From positions 65,044 through 129,043 of the forward strand of contig DYID01000008.1 of NCBI GenBank assembly GCA_020723805.1: a DNA stretch of 64,000 bases. Direction: 5' to 3'. The translations under genes were made by a program, and so were the position numbers. Below are positions 34,798 to 42,901 of this stretch, one piece after another. Position 1 is the stretch's first letter, and each line of letters opens with the position of its first letter. A model generated the notes under the pieces. That model worked only from the letters and a program-made list of their open reading frames with translations, was not told the origin of the DNA and did not search any database. The DNA is from Anaerolinea sp. GTDB lineage: Bacteria > Chloroflexota > Anaerolineae > Anaerolineales > Villigracilaceae.

Positions 34798-37086
34798 ATG
34801 GTTGCTGAATTAAAACTCGATTCCAAGAGGGTCATCGAAGATAAAGTCATTACCACCGTCTGCTCTTATTGCGGCGTGGGATGCAATCTCGAATTGCACG
34901 TCAAGGACGATTTCATCTTCAAGGTCACGTCGCCCTTCGATTCGCCGGTGAATAAGGGGAATCTATGCGTCAAAGGTCGCTTCGGCTACGATTACATCTA
35001 CCACCCCAAGCGTGTGACGAAGCCGATGGTGCGGAGGTATTTGCTGGAGAGGCATAAGCAGTCATCAGTAATCGGTGAACAGTTATCAGTGGGCAGTGAG
35101 CAGTGGCGGAGCCGCAAGGATGCTCCCGAACTCGGCAGCCAATCGCTAATTACTAATAACCAATCACACACTCCCTGGGACTGGGTGGAAACCGACTGGG
35201 ACACCGCCCTCGACATCGTCGCCAATAACCTCGTCCGCATTTACCGGCGCGACGGCTCGGACGCGATGGCGGTCTATTGCTGTGCCAAAGCAACGAACGA
35301 AGATAATTACCTCCTGCAAAAGATGTGGCGGGCGTTGTTCCGCACCAACAACGTGGATCACTGCACGCGCTTATGCCACGCGGGTTCGGTGGTGGCGCTC
35401 CAAAAGGCGATCGGTTCCTCGGCGATGAGCAACACTGCCTCGCAGGTCATCATGAACGATGTGTTCATTGTGACCGGCTCGAACACGGGCGAGAACCATC
35501 CCATCATTGCGTTGCAGATGAAGGAAGCGGTGCAGAAGCATGGCGCGAAGATGATCGTCGTGGACCCCCGCCGCATTGACCTGGTGGACTTTGCCGAGTT
35601 GTGGCTGCCGCTCAAGCCGGGGACGAACGTGCCGGTCTTCTCGGCGATGGCGCATGTGATTGTCAAGGAAAATCTGGTCAACTGGGATTTTGTCAACCGC
35701 CGAACCGAGGGTTTTCAGGAATTTGTCGAGTCGCTGGAAAAATTCACGCCCGAATACGCCGAGGAAATCAGCGGCGTCCCTGCGGAGGATATTCGCAAGG
35801 CGGCACGGATGTATGCCAAAGCGAAGAATGGCGCAATTTACTGGGGCATGGGCATCTCGCAACTCTCGCACGGAACCGCCTCCGCGCTGGCGCTCATCCA
35901 TCTGGCGTTCCTCACGGGGCATGTGGGGCGCGACGGCACGGGATTGAATCCCCTGCGCGGACAGAACAACGTGCAGGGCGCAAGCGACATGGGCGCGATG
36001 CCCTTCCACTATCCCGGCTACATGCGCGTGGATAACGAAGAGAACGCCCGTAAATGGGAGCAGGCATGGAACATCGAGCCCGGCGGTCTCTCGCGCAAAC
36101 TCGGTCTCACCACCACGGAAATTTTGTCTCATGCGCATCCGGGCGGCGTGCGGGCGTTGTACATCATGGGCGAGAACCCGATGATGTCCGAGCCGAATCT
36201 CAACGAGACGCGCAAACACATCGAGCAATTGGAGTTTCTGGTCACGCAGGATTTGTTCGTCAACGAGACCGGCGCGTTTGCGGATGTCTTCCTGCCTGCC
36301 GCCTCGTTCGCGGAAAAAGACGGGACGTTCACCAACACCGACCGGCGAGTCCAACGCGTGCGAGCGGCTATCGCGCCGCGCGGGCAGGCGCGTCCAGACT
36401 GGAAAATTCTCTGTGATTTGGCGACCAGGCTCGAGGTCCGATTGGGACGCGAACGGTCGGCAAAATGGGATTACGAGTCGCCGGAGGAAATCCTGCGTGA
36501 GATGGCGTCTGTCAACAGCGATTATGCGGGCATCACGTATGAGCGCATCGAAAAGGTCGGGTTGATTTATCCCGTGCCGACGCTGGATCATCCCGGCACG
36601 CCGACGCTCTTTACCGAGACCTTCCCCAGCGGGCGCGGCAAATTCATCCCGCTGGATTATGTGCCGGTGATGGAGCAAGCCGACGACGAGTATCCGTTCA
36701 TCCTGACGACGGGACGCCTGCTCGAACACTGGCACGGCGGCACGATGACGCGGCACTCGTCGCTGAATGAGGCGTATCCCGAAGCGCGCGTGGAGATGCA
36801 CCCCGCGGACGCGGAGATGCACGGCATCACGAATAACATGCCCGTGCGCGTGACGTCGCGCCGCGGCGAGATTGTCCTGCGCGCCACCGTCACCGAGAAG
36901 ACGACGGTGGGCGTGGTGTTCATCCCCTGGCATTTTGCCGAAGCCGCCGCGAATTTACTAACGAACGACGCGCTCGACCCCGAAGCGAAAATCCCTGAGT
37001 TCAAGGCATGCGCGGTGCAGGTGTTCCCTGCGAGGGAGGAGGAGTTGGCGAATCCGGAGGCGAGAGTGCAACGAGGAAGATATTGA
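34798..37086 (+). CDS. Formate dehydrogenase catalytic subunit, cysteine form
   Basis: 762 residues, a paralogue of the selenoprotein encoded upstream. It has the [4Fe-4S] motif CSYCGVGC and the metal-ligand residue Cys193 (NVDHCTRLCHAGS) where the other has Sec138. Compared with the first copy it has an N-terminal extension of about 10 residues and about 45 extra residues (KQSSVIGEQLSVGSEQ...TNNQSH, about residues 87-124) encoded by an inserted dispersed repeat. GGAGAG precedes ATG 34798; an upstream in-frame ATG at 34768 is less likely. It has a C-terminal tail (PAREEELANPEARVQRGRY) absent from the first copy. Confidence 0.92.
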   Translation: MVAELKLDSKRVIEDKVITTVCSYCGVGCNLELHVKDDFIFKVTSPFDSPVNKGNLCVKGRFGYDYIYHPKRVTKPMVRRYLLERHKQSSVIGEQLSVGSEQWRSRKDAPELGSQSLITNNQSHTPWDWVETDWDTALDIVANNLVRIYRRDGSDAMAVYCCAKATNEDNYLLQKMWRALFRTNNVDHCTRLCHAGSVVALQKAIGSSAMSNTASQVIMNDVFIVTGSNTGENHPIIALQMKEAVQKHGAKMIVVDPRRIDLVDFAELWLPLKPGTNVPVFSAMAHVIVKENLVNWDFVNRRTEGFQEFVESLEKFTPEYAEEISGVPAEDIRKAARMYAKAKNGAIYWGMGISQLSHGTASALALIHLAFLTGHVGRDGTGLNPLRGQNNVQGASDMGAMPFHYPGYMRVDNEENARKWEQAWNIEPGGLSRKLGLTTTEILSHAHPGGVRALYIMGENPMMSEPNLNETRKHIEQLEFLVTQDLFVNETGAFADVFLPAASFAEKDGTFTNTDRRVQRVRAAIAPRGQARPDWKILCDLATRLEVRLGRERSAKWDYESPEEILREMASVNSDYAGITYERIEKVGLIYPVPTLDHPGTPTLFTETFPSGRGKFIPLDYVPVMEQADDEYPFILTTGRLLEHWHGGTMTRHSSLNEAYPEARVEMHPADAEMHGITNNMPVRVTSRRGEIVLRATVTEKTTVGVVFIPWHFAEAAANLLTNDALDPEAKIPEFKACAVQVFPAREEELANPEARVQRGRY
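35057..35170. repeat. CAGT-type repeat inserted in frame in the second fdhA
   Basis: Left part: imperfect CAGTNAT units (CAGTCATCAGTAATC, CAGTTATCAGTGGGCAG). Right part: TAATTACTAATAACCAAT. The same family is intergenic at 24304-24403. It has kept the frame open for about 38 codons. Confidence 0.85.
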
Positions 37087-37110
37087 TCCGTGATTGCCCT
37101 GTGCTATACT
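37083..37110 (+). promoter_or_regulatory. Promoter of the first toxin-antitoxin pair
   Basis: TTGATC (37083-37088, overlapping the fdhA stop) and TGC-TATACT (37102-37110) with 16-nt spacing. The start would fall at ATG 37117 or just before. Confidence 0.5.
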
Positions 37111-37194
37111 TTGCTTATGAAGAAAACGAGTTCTTCCAAGTCCCCCAAGGTGCGCGAGACGAAAACGGAGTACCACGTCCGCAAGGAGTCTGGC

Positions 37195-37455
37195 ATGACT
37201 TTAATGGAACAAATTCAAAAACGATTGTCGAAACTCTCACCCGAAAAACAACGTGAGGTGCTGGATTTTGTTGATTTCCTGCGACTGCGCCCGTATCAAT
37301 TACCCGAACCGACAACGGAAGCAAAACGGAGCGGGAAAATCAAAGAGTTGTTGAATCAACTGGGGGCAATGAAAACATTCTCCGAGATTGCCGACCCTGT
37401 GACCTGGCAAAGAAATATACGCAAGGATAGGTCTCTTCCTGGGCGCGCTTCATGA
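37195..37455 (+). CDS. DUF2281-like antitoxin of a PIN toxin-antitoxin pair
   Basis: 86 residues. MTLMEQIQKRLSKLSPEKQREVLDFVDFLRLR is the helical N-terminal pattern of DUF2281 antitoxins; the C-terminal half, likely to wrap the toxin, is not conserved. ATG 37195 has AAGGAG 7 nt upstream. An in-frame leaderless ATG at 37117 would add 26 basic residues. The stop overlaps the toxin start by 4 nt, typical of such operons. It lies directly behind the fdhA stop codon. Confidence 0.8.
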   Translation: MTLMEQIQKRLSKLSPEKQREVLDFVDFLRLRPYQLPEPTTEAKRSGKIKELLNQLGAMKTFSEIADPVTWQRNIRKDRSLPGRAS

Positions 37456-37820
37456 TTCTAGCGGATAGCAACCTCATCATTTACGCCGCGTCGGGAAAAT
37501 ATCCCGATTTGGTCGAATGGTTTGCGGAGAACAGACCTGTGGTCTCTGTCATTACAGTTGTCGAGGTTTTGGGCTATCACAAGTTGAAAACAGAAGAGAA
37601 GGAAGTCCTTGAAAATCTGTTCGCCGAATTGAGTGTGGTCTATCCTTCAGTGGAGATATTTCTCAAGGCGATTGAACTGCGACAACAGCGAAATATTTCC
37701 GTGAGCGATGCGCTCATTGCGGCGACTGCGCTCTTTCATAATTTGACCCTTGCTACACATAATACTTCTGATTTTGATTGGGTTGAAGGCTTGCAGGTAG
37801 TTGATCCCTTGGAGAAATGA
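37452..37820 (+). CDS. PIN-domain toxin (VapC-like ribonuclease)
   Basis: 122 residues. The PIN fold acidic residues are seen in LADSNLIIYA (Asp5), VVEVLGY (Glu), VSDALIAATA (Asp) and NTSDFDW (Asp). It would cut RNA, often tRNA or rRNA, when free of antitoxin. It overlaps the antitoxin gene by 4 nt. It is followed at once by a decayed copy of the fdhA 3' end. Confidence 0.88.
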   Translation: MILADSNLIIYAASGKYPDLVEWFAENRPVVSVITVVEVLGYHKLKTEEKEVLENLFAELSVVYPSVEIFLKAIELRQQRNISVSDALIAATALFHNLTLATHNTSDFDWVEGLQVVDPLEK

Positions 37821-37825
37821 TTTGC

Positions 37826-38000
37826 ATCCCGTTGGCATGATGCTGCAGCGCCACCGCCGCAAACCTGTTCACGAACGACGCGCTCGACCCCGAAGCGAAG
37901 ATTCCTGAGTTCAAGGCGTGCGCGGTGTGGCACTAGGGCGCCACGAGGGAGGAGGAGTTGGCGAATCCGGATGTTAGGGTGAGAAGGGGGAGGTATTAGA
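37826..38000 (+). pseudogene. Duplicated, decayed 3' end of the cysteine-form fdhA
   Basis: Translation gives AANLFTNDALDPEAKIPEFKACAV, then a stop, then REEELANPDVRVRRGRY, matching the last 55 or so codons of the fdhA at 34798-37086 (from about 36920 on) with some substitutions and one small insertion. There is no start or upstream part. It lies on the far side of the toxin-antitoxin cassette. Confidence 0.85.
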
Positions 38001-38048
38001 GGTGTGTGATTTGGAAGCGGGATCGTTACGGAAACGAAAGTTGACCCA

Positions 38049-39419
38049 ATGAACAAAATAAAGCGCTCTCTGCTTGTTTTATGTATCCTCTTATTGTTTG
38101 TCGCTTCTTGCACGGTGAATGCCGGGAACGACATTGTCAACATTCCTGTCACTGCGACCGAAGGGACAAACACATCCAGTCCTGTAGATACTCTACCCGC
38201 TGCACCTACTCCCGAGATAATACCGACACCAACGGCAGAATTGCTGCCGCCAGTAAAGACGCAGTGTGTCAATGACATCAGCGCTTCTCAAAGGCTCAAT
38301 CTGCAAGGTGTGATTGTGTTGAAGCAGCCGGAGGCAAAAGTAGATTTTCAAGCTGCCGACGAATCCGGTCAATGGCCCGACCTTCGAGTTGGCTTCTTCT
38401 TTTTTGACATCAGCAGACGACAAATCAGCCAATCAATCAACGACGGGTGGATGGAACAGGTCTCGCCGGACGGGAAATATCTTGCTTATGTCCATGACGA
38501 TGCATCTGGCGACAAAGAATTTCTTGAGATATTGGATGCCAACGGGAAGGTAGTCAACGATTTATTATTATTCATAGATGGAAGTTGGCAAAGTTACTAT
38601 AATTGGCAAAATTCGGAGAAGATTAGATTGGTTGCCGCCTATAATACAGTTAAAGCACTCCTACTTGACCCTATTTCCAAGTTGCATTCCCCTTTAAAAA
38701 ACGATTGGGACAACGCATATAGCCCTGCAAACCCTTACCAAGATAAAGTTGCGGACTGGAAATTTGATCGGATGGCAACAAAAACTTTTGATGTGTATGG
38801 TGCCAACATTCTTTATGATCCCACGCTTACCCGCGTGATTTACCCAAAGGATGATGGCGTCGTCTCGCTGGTGGATGTCGAAACGGAGACGGAACTTGCC
38901 AGCGCCCGCTTTACAGATTGGGGGCGTATACCCAGTTGGTCGCCAAACGGGGAATACCTCACGATACTGAACCGTGAAGGAAATACAGACGAGTTCTATC
39001 TGGTCTCAAGGGATGGCGGCGAGTTCCAGCGAATCACGAACTTCGCCAAAGAATTGGGGTTTGCAACCATAACAGATTACACCTGGTCGCCCGACAACAC
39101 ACGAATTGCCTTTTGGCTAAATACAGGGCAGGACGAAGTCGCTGATGGAGAACAATCCGAACTTGCCATTGTAGATATATCCACCCGACAAGTGACAAGA
39201 CTGTGCATTCAGGGCATAAGTACAAACGCTCATGATCCCTGGGCAATGCGCCATCCCGAACCAGTCTGGTCGCCTGATGGAAAATACATCATGTTCACTC
39301 AATGGGATGATGTAAACAATCCCAGAAACTACTTTGTTCTTGTTGTTGATCCCATCACGGGCGAATGGGAAAACATCTCACAAAATACCGCCCCCATTGG
39401 CTGGATGGTTGCACCGTAA
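38049..39419 (+). CDS. Lipoprotein with TolB/WD40-like beta-propeller repeats
   Basis: 456 residues. A lipoprotein signal with lipobox FVASC (Cys21) and a Thr/Pro-rich linker (about 25-75). The rest is beta-rich with propeller-like repeats: MEQVSPDGKYLAYVHDD, IPSWSPNGEYLTIL, DYTWSPDNTRIAFWLN and PVWSPDGKYIMFTQW, typical of TolB-like propellers. It is probably displayed at the cell surface. Codon use and base composition appear more AT-rich than in neighbours, suggesting later arrival. The ligand is unknown. It lies directly after the fdhA remnant. Confidence 0.8.
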   Translation: MNKIKRSLLVLCILLLFVASCTVNAGNDIVNIPVTATEGTNTSSPVDTLPAAPTPEIIPTPTAELLPPVKTQCVNDISASQRLNLQGVIVLKQPEAKVDFQAADESGQWPDLRVGFFFFDISRRQISQSINDGWMEQVSPDGKYLAYVHDDASGDKEFLEILDANGKVVNDLLLFIDGSWQSYYNWQNSEKIRLVAAYNTVKALLLDPISKLHSPLKNDWDNAYSPANPYQDKVADWKFDRMATKTFDVYGANILYDPTLTRVIYPKDDGVVSLVDVETETELASARFTDWGRIPSWSPNGEYLTILNREGNTDEFYLVSRDGGEFQRITNFAKELGFATITDYTWSPDNTRIAFWLNTGQDEVADGEQSELAIVDISTRQVTRLCIQGISTNAHDPWAMRHPEPVWSPDGKYIMFTQWDDVNNPRNYFVLVVDPITGEWENISQNTAPIGWMVAP

Positions 39420-39523
39420 AATTGCCTTTCTACGAAGGCGATAAAAACCTAAAGCCCCGCTTCTACCCTTCCCAAACAGGGATTTGCCCGCCTTGAACTC
39501 ATCCACGATGCAAGCGTTTCCCT

Positions 39524-40354
39524 CTACCCCACCTCCTCCGCCAGTTCCTTTCCGCGCGGGTCTTCGCTGGGTTCGATTCGTCTGCCGAAGACAAGGAAGC
39601 CGGTGTGCGCCACCATGCGGTCGGTGGGACGCAGGCGGGTGGGTTCGGGTTTGTAGTAGCGCAATAGGATTTCACAGACTTCGATGAAGGCAAATTTGTT
39701 CTGCCGCAGGGCAAACAGCGTCTTTTCCACCTGATTGAAGGTGGGAATCAGGCAGCACAGAAACCCGCCGGGCTTGAGCGCGGCGCGCACCTGAGCGATG
39801 TAGTCATAGGGATTCGGCACGTCGAGGAAGAAAGAGTCGGCGTCAGTTTCGTCGAAGCCTTGTTGGATGTCGCGCAGTTTGAAGTCCACGCGCGAAGCGA
39901 GCCCAAAGCGGGTAAGATTCTTACGGGCAAGATTCTGCATATCGGGGCGGACTTCATAGGAGACGACCCGTCCTTCATTCCCAACTGCGTACGCCAGTGC
40001 GGTCGTCATGGACCCGGAGCCTGTTCCCGCTTCGAGAACCTTTTGTCCCGGTCCCACGCCCATCGTCACCAAGATGAAGCCGATGTCTTTGGGATAGAGG
40101 ATTTGGGTGGTGCGGGGAAGGTCCACCAGCAGGTCGGCGAGCGACGGCTGAAGCAGAAAAAACGGCGCGCCGAGATGACTGAAGACCTGCGAGCCCCAGG
40201 GTTTGCCAATCAGGTCGTCGTGTAGAAGAACGCCGCGATGCGTTTCGAACTTGGCGCCCGCCTGCAGGGTGATGATGAAGTGTTTGTGCCGCAAGCCCAC
40301 CAGTTCGGCAAGATCGCCTTCGCGGGCAATGGAGGAGGGAGGGGTGAATGTCAT
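39524..40354 (-). CDS. trmI: tRNA (adenine-N1)-methyltransferase, TrmI type
   Basis: 276 residues. It methylates adenine 58 (N1) in the T-loop of tRNA. An N-terminal beta domain with GDLAELVGLRHKHFI is followed by an AdoMet-binding domain with VLEAGTGSGSMTTALAY and FLDVPNPYDY, both conserved in TrmI. The start ATG 40354 is leaderless by prediction: TAAGAT on the minus strand ends 6 nt before it. It faces the lipoprotein gene tail to tail. Confidence 0.93.
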   Translation of the reverse strand: MTFTPPSSIAREGDLAELVGLRHKHFIITLQAGAKFETHRGVLLHDDLIGKPWGSQVFSHLGAPFFLLQPSLADLLVDLPRTTQILYPKDIGFILVTMGVGPGQKVLEAGTGSGSMTTALAYAVGNEGRVVSYEVRPDMQNLARKNLTRFGLASRVDFKLRDIQQGFDETDADSFFLDVPNPYDYIAQVRAALKPGGFLCCLIPTFNQVEKTLFALRQNKFAFIEVCEILLRYYKPEPTRLRPTDRMVAHTGFLVFGRRIEPSEDPRGKELAEEVG

Positions 40355-40360
40355 GCGGTT

Positions 40361-40369
40361 ATCTTACCA
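40361..40369 (-). promoter_or_regulatory. Extended -10 (TGGTAAGAT) of trmI
   Basis: Minus strand, 6 nt before ATG 40354; identical to the box before the amidase at 22637. Confidence 0.55.
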
Positions 40370-40426
40370 GAGAGTTTTTAGAACTACCGATGAAAGAGAT
40401 AAAAGGGATATGGAGGGACGATGATT

Positions 40427-41668
40427 TCATGCTTCCGCTGGAGGCGGCGCGTCAACGGTTTGCTGTGCTACCGCCGCTTGCCGTAGTTTGCGGTTCGTGA
40501 CAATCAACAGCGACAAGAGCGCCGCGGCAAGGACGACCAGCATGCCGCCCGCCAGCCATTGCAGAGACAGGTAGCCGTCTGCCTGCCTGTACATCACCGA
40601 CAGCGCCGAAAACGAGACCGTGATGGCGGCGGCGTTCCAAACGCCATGCAGAAGGACTACCAGCAGGTAGGTGCCGAGCAGACGCAGATAACGGCGTTCC
40701 CGCCAGGCAAGGTAGATTGCCATGCCCATGAACGCAGATGTAGTGATGTGCAGGAGACCGGTTCCGACGCGGCTGACGAGGATATTGCCCCACTCTGCCA
40801 TCTGCCCGCTGGTATTGAAGGTTTCCCACGTGGCGAAGCCGGCTCCGCTCAGCGCCCCAAAGGCAAACCCCTGCGCCGGCGAATCCAACCGCCTCGCAAA
40901 AAACCACACCACCAGCGGCTTGATGAGTTCCTCCACCAATGGGATGAGCAGAGAAAACATCACCAGGATGGGAATGAGTACTGCGGGCTTCATCAAAAAG
41001 GGGGTGAGCAATTTCAGGATTTCCTCCGTCCCCGCCTCCGTTTCGGGATCGAGAAACATGAATTGTGTACCGAGCCTCTCGAACTCTGCCACAAGGTCGG
41101 GCTGGGTTCCGACGTACAAAAAGACCAACGCAATGACACCGACGATCATGATAATTTCGATGACCACCAGCACAAATGGCGTGAGCGTCAGGCTGATTCC
41201 CAACGCTCCCCACGTGCGCCAGCGTGAGCCGAGCGAAATGCCTCGTATGCCCAGCCCCACCATGGTCCACAACGGAAGCATGACGGCGGGAACGGTCAAC
41301 AGCGGCAGGACCAGCCAGTTGAGCGCTTTATTGTCCTGAAGCACATAGCCAACCAGCAGGGCGATCCCTCCGCCCAGAATGCCGGCGGCGATTTGCCAGG
41401 CGGGGAACGAAGTCGAGACGGGCGCATGAGCCCATGGCTTGTTCAAAAATCTCAACAGTGCAGCCGCCGCGGCAATGCCCACCAGGACCCCCAAAAAGGC
41501 AGTGGTGAAGGAATAAATCAACGACGGCGTGGCAATTGTCCCGGTGTTCACATACGCAAACAACAATGAAACACCCAGGAAGAATGCCATAGCAAACAGG
41601 AGCAGCGCCGAAAAAGCAAACAGGAAAAACCCAAGCAGAGAACCATAGTGCGTTTGAGAGTTGTTCAT
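40427..41668 (-). CDS. PrsW-family intramembrane metalloprotease
   Basis: 413 residues, about ten membrane helices. The catalytic motifs are LVEELIKPL (paired Glu), then GFAFGALSGAGFATWE, HITTSAFMGMAIY and LLHGVWNAAA with metal-binding His. Relatives cut anti-sigma factors within the membrane. The start overlaps the preceding cyclophilin gene by 4 nt (ATGA), so the two are translationally coupled in an envelope operon. The last residues are Ala/Pro rich. Confidence 0.9.
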   Translation of the reverse strand: MNNSQTHYGSLLGFFLFAFSALLLFAMAFFLGVSLLFAYVNTGTIATPSLIYSFTTAFLGVLVGIAAAAALLRFLNKPWAHAPVSTSFPAWQIAAGILGGGIALLVGYVLQDNKALNWLVLPLLTVPAVMLPLWTMVGLGIRGISLGSRWRTWGALGISLTLTPFVLVVIEIIMIVGVIALVFLYVGTQPDLVAEFERLGTQFMFLDPETEAGTEEILKLLTPFLMKPAVLIPILVMFSLLIPLVEELIKPLVVWFFARRLDSPAQGFAFGALSGAGFATWETFNTSGQMAEWGNILVSRVGTGLLHITTSAFMGMAIYLAWRERRYLRLLGTYLLVVLLHGVWNAAAITVSFSALSVMYRQADGYLSLQWLAGGMLVVLAAALLSLLIVTNRKLRQAAVAQQTVDAPPPAEA

Positions 41669-42897
41669 TTTTCCTCGATTTCAATGCTGAGTAATTTGTC
41701 GCCCGGCGGGGTTTCGACCCCCGGCTGGACATTGCGCGGCGTGAGCGCGCGGAGAACATCCATGCCGCTCAACACTTCGCCAAAAATGGTGTACCGTCCG
41801 TCGAACTCCGGCGCTGGGGCAAGCGTAATGAAAAATTGACTCCCACTGGTATCGGGTCCCGAATTGACCATCGCCACCATGCCGGGCTTATCGAACTTCA
41901 AGCCGGGCAAAATTTCGGTCATCACGTAATAACCGGGCGTACCCTTTCCCGTTCCGCTGGGGTCGCCGCTTTGAACGTACAGGTCGGGGATGACGCGATG
42001 GAACGTAATGTTGTCATACCAGCCGTTCCGCGCCAGGAACACAAACGAATTCACCGTGTAGGGCGTCTTGTCGGCAAAGAGTTGAATCACCACATCGCCT
42101 TTTTCGGTGTGGAGCGTGGCAAGATACTGCTTTGTCTTCTCCACGAAGAACGGCGGGCATTCGCTGAACTGCCGCCTGCCCAGCAGGATCAACTCCACGA
42201 TGTCGCGCAAACTGCCATAATCCTGCGGACCCAGATAAATTTCGCCGTTGATGAGGATGAGCGGGACGGCGAACGGACCGAACTGCCGCGCCGTCTCGAA
42301 GTTGCTTTGCACCAACCCGACGACCGCCTCACTCTTAACCTCAGCCTGATACTGTGCCACATTCATCCCCAACGCCGACGCCTGCGCCGCGCTCCACTGC
42401 GCGAAGTCTTCGGGCGAAAGGTTCACCCAATTTGACTGTTGGGCGTAGAGCAGGTCGTGCATCTCCCAAAACTTGCCCTGACGGCTGGCGGCTTCGGCTG
42501 CCTGCGCGGCGAGCAGGGCTTTGTCGTTTCGCCCCACCAGCGGAAAGACCCGGCTGACCTGGCGCACATCGTTGGGATAATCGCTGATAAGTCTCTGCAT
42601 CACCCCGGCAAACAGAGCGCTCGTTCCATCCTGCAAATCGCCATAGACGAGGATGGTCACGGCGGCGTTCTCCGCTCCGCGGGCGTGGTCGGCGGCGGTG
42701 ACTGGCGGGATGAGGGAGGGAGCGTCTGCGCCGGGGGTGGGTGCGGCGGCAATGGAATCGCACGGCGGCACAGTGGCTTGCGGGATGAGAGTGACGGTGG
42801 GGTTTGCTTGTGTGGTCGGAACAGGTGAGGAAGTGCAGGAAACAAGCAAAAGAAGAAGGAGGAAAGAAGCAAAAAACAATTTTGGGAATTGGCGCAT
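41665..42897 (-). CDS. Lipoprotein: DsbA-like thioredoxin domain without CxxC fused to cyclophilin
   Basis: 410 residues. Lipobox LLVSC (Cys21), linker, then a DsbA/thioredoxin-like domain (about 60-245), where the active-site region reads VYGDLQDGTSA with no CxxC, so it is not redox active. The C-terminal cyclophilin domain (about 255-405) has FHRVIPDLYVQSGDP and GSQFFITLAPAPEFDG, with the catalytic Arg. It should catalyse proline isomerisation outside the cytoplasm, while the first domain may hold substrates. It lies 4 nt after the peptidase stop. Confidence 0.9.
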   Translation of the reverse strand: MRQFPKLFFASFLLLLLLVSCTSSPVPTTQANPTVTLIPQATVPPCDSIAAAPTPGADAPSLIPPVTAADHARGAENAAVTILVYGDLQDGTSALFAGVMQRLISDYPNDVRQVSRVFPLVGRNDKALLAAQAAEAASRQGKFWEMHDLLYAQQSNWVNLSPEDFAQWSAAQASALGMNVAQYQAEVKSEAVVGLVQSNFETARQFGPFAVPLILINGEIYLGPQDYGSLRDIVELILLGRRQFSECPPFFVEKTKQYLATLHTEKGDVVIQLFADKTPYTVNSFVFLARNGWYDNITFHRVIPDLYVQSGDPSGTGKGTPGYYVMTEILPGLKFDKPGMVAMVNSGPDTSGSQFFITLAPAPEFDGRYTIFGEVLSGMDVLRALTPRNVQPGVETPPGDKLLSIEIEEK

Positions 42898-42901
42898 GGG
42901 G

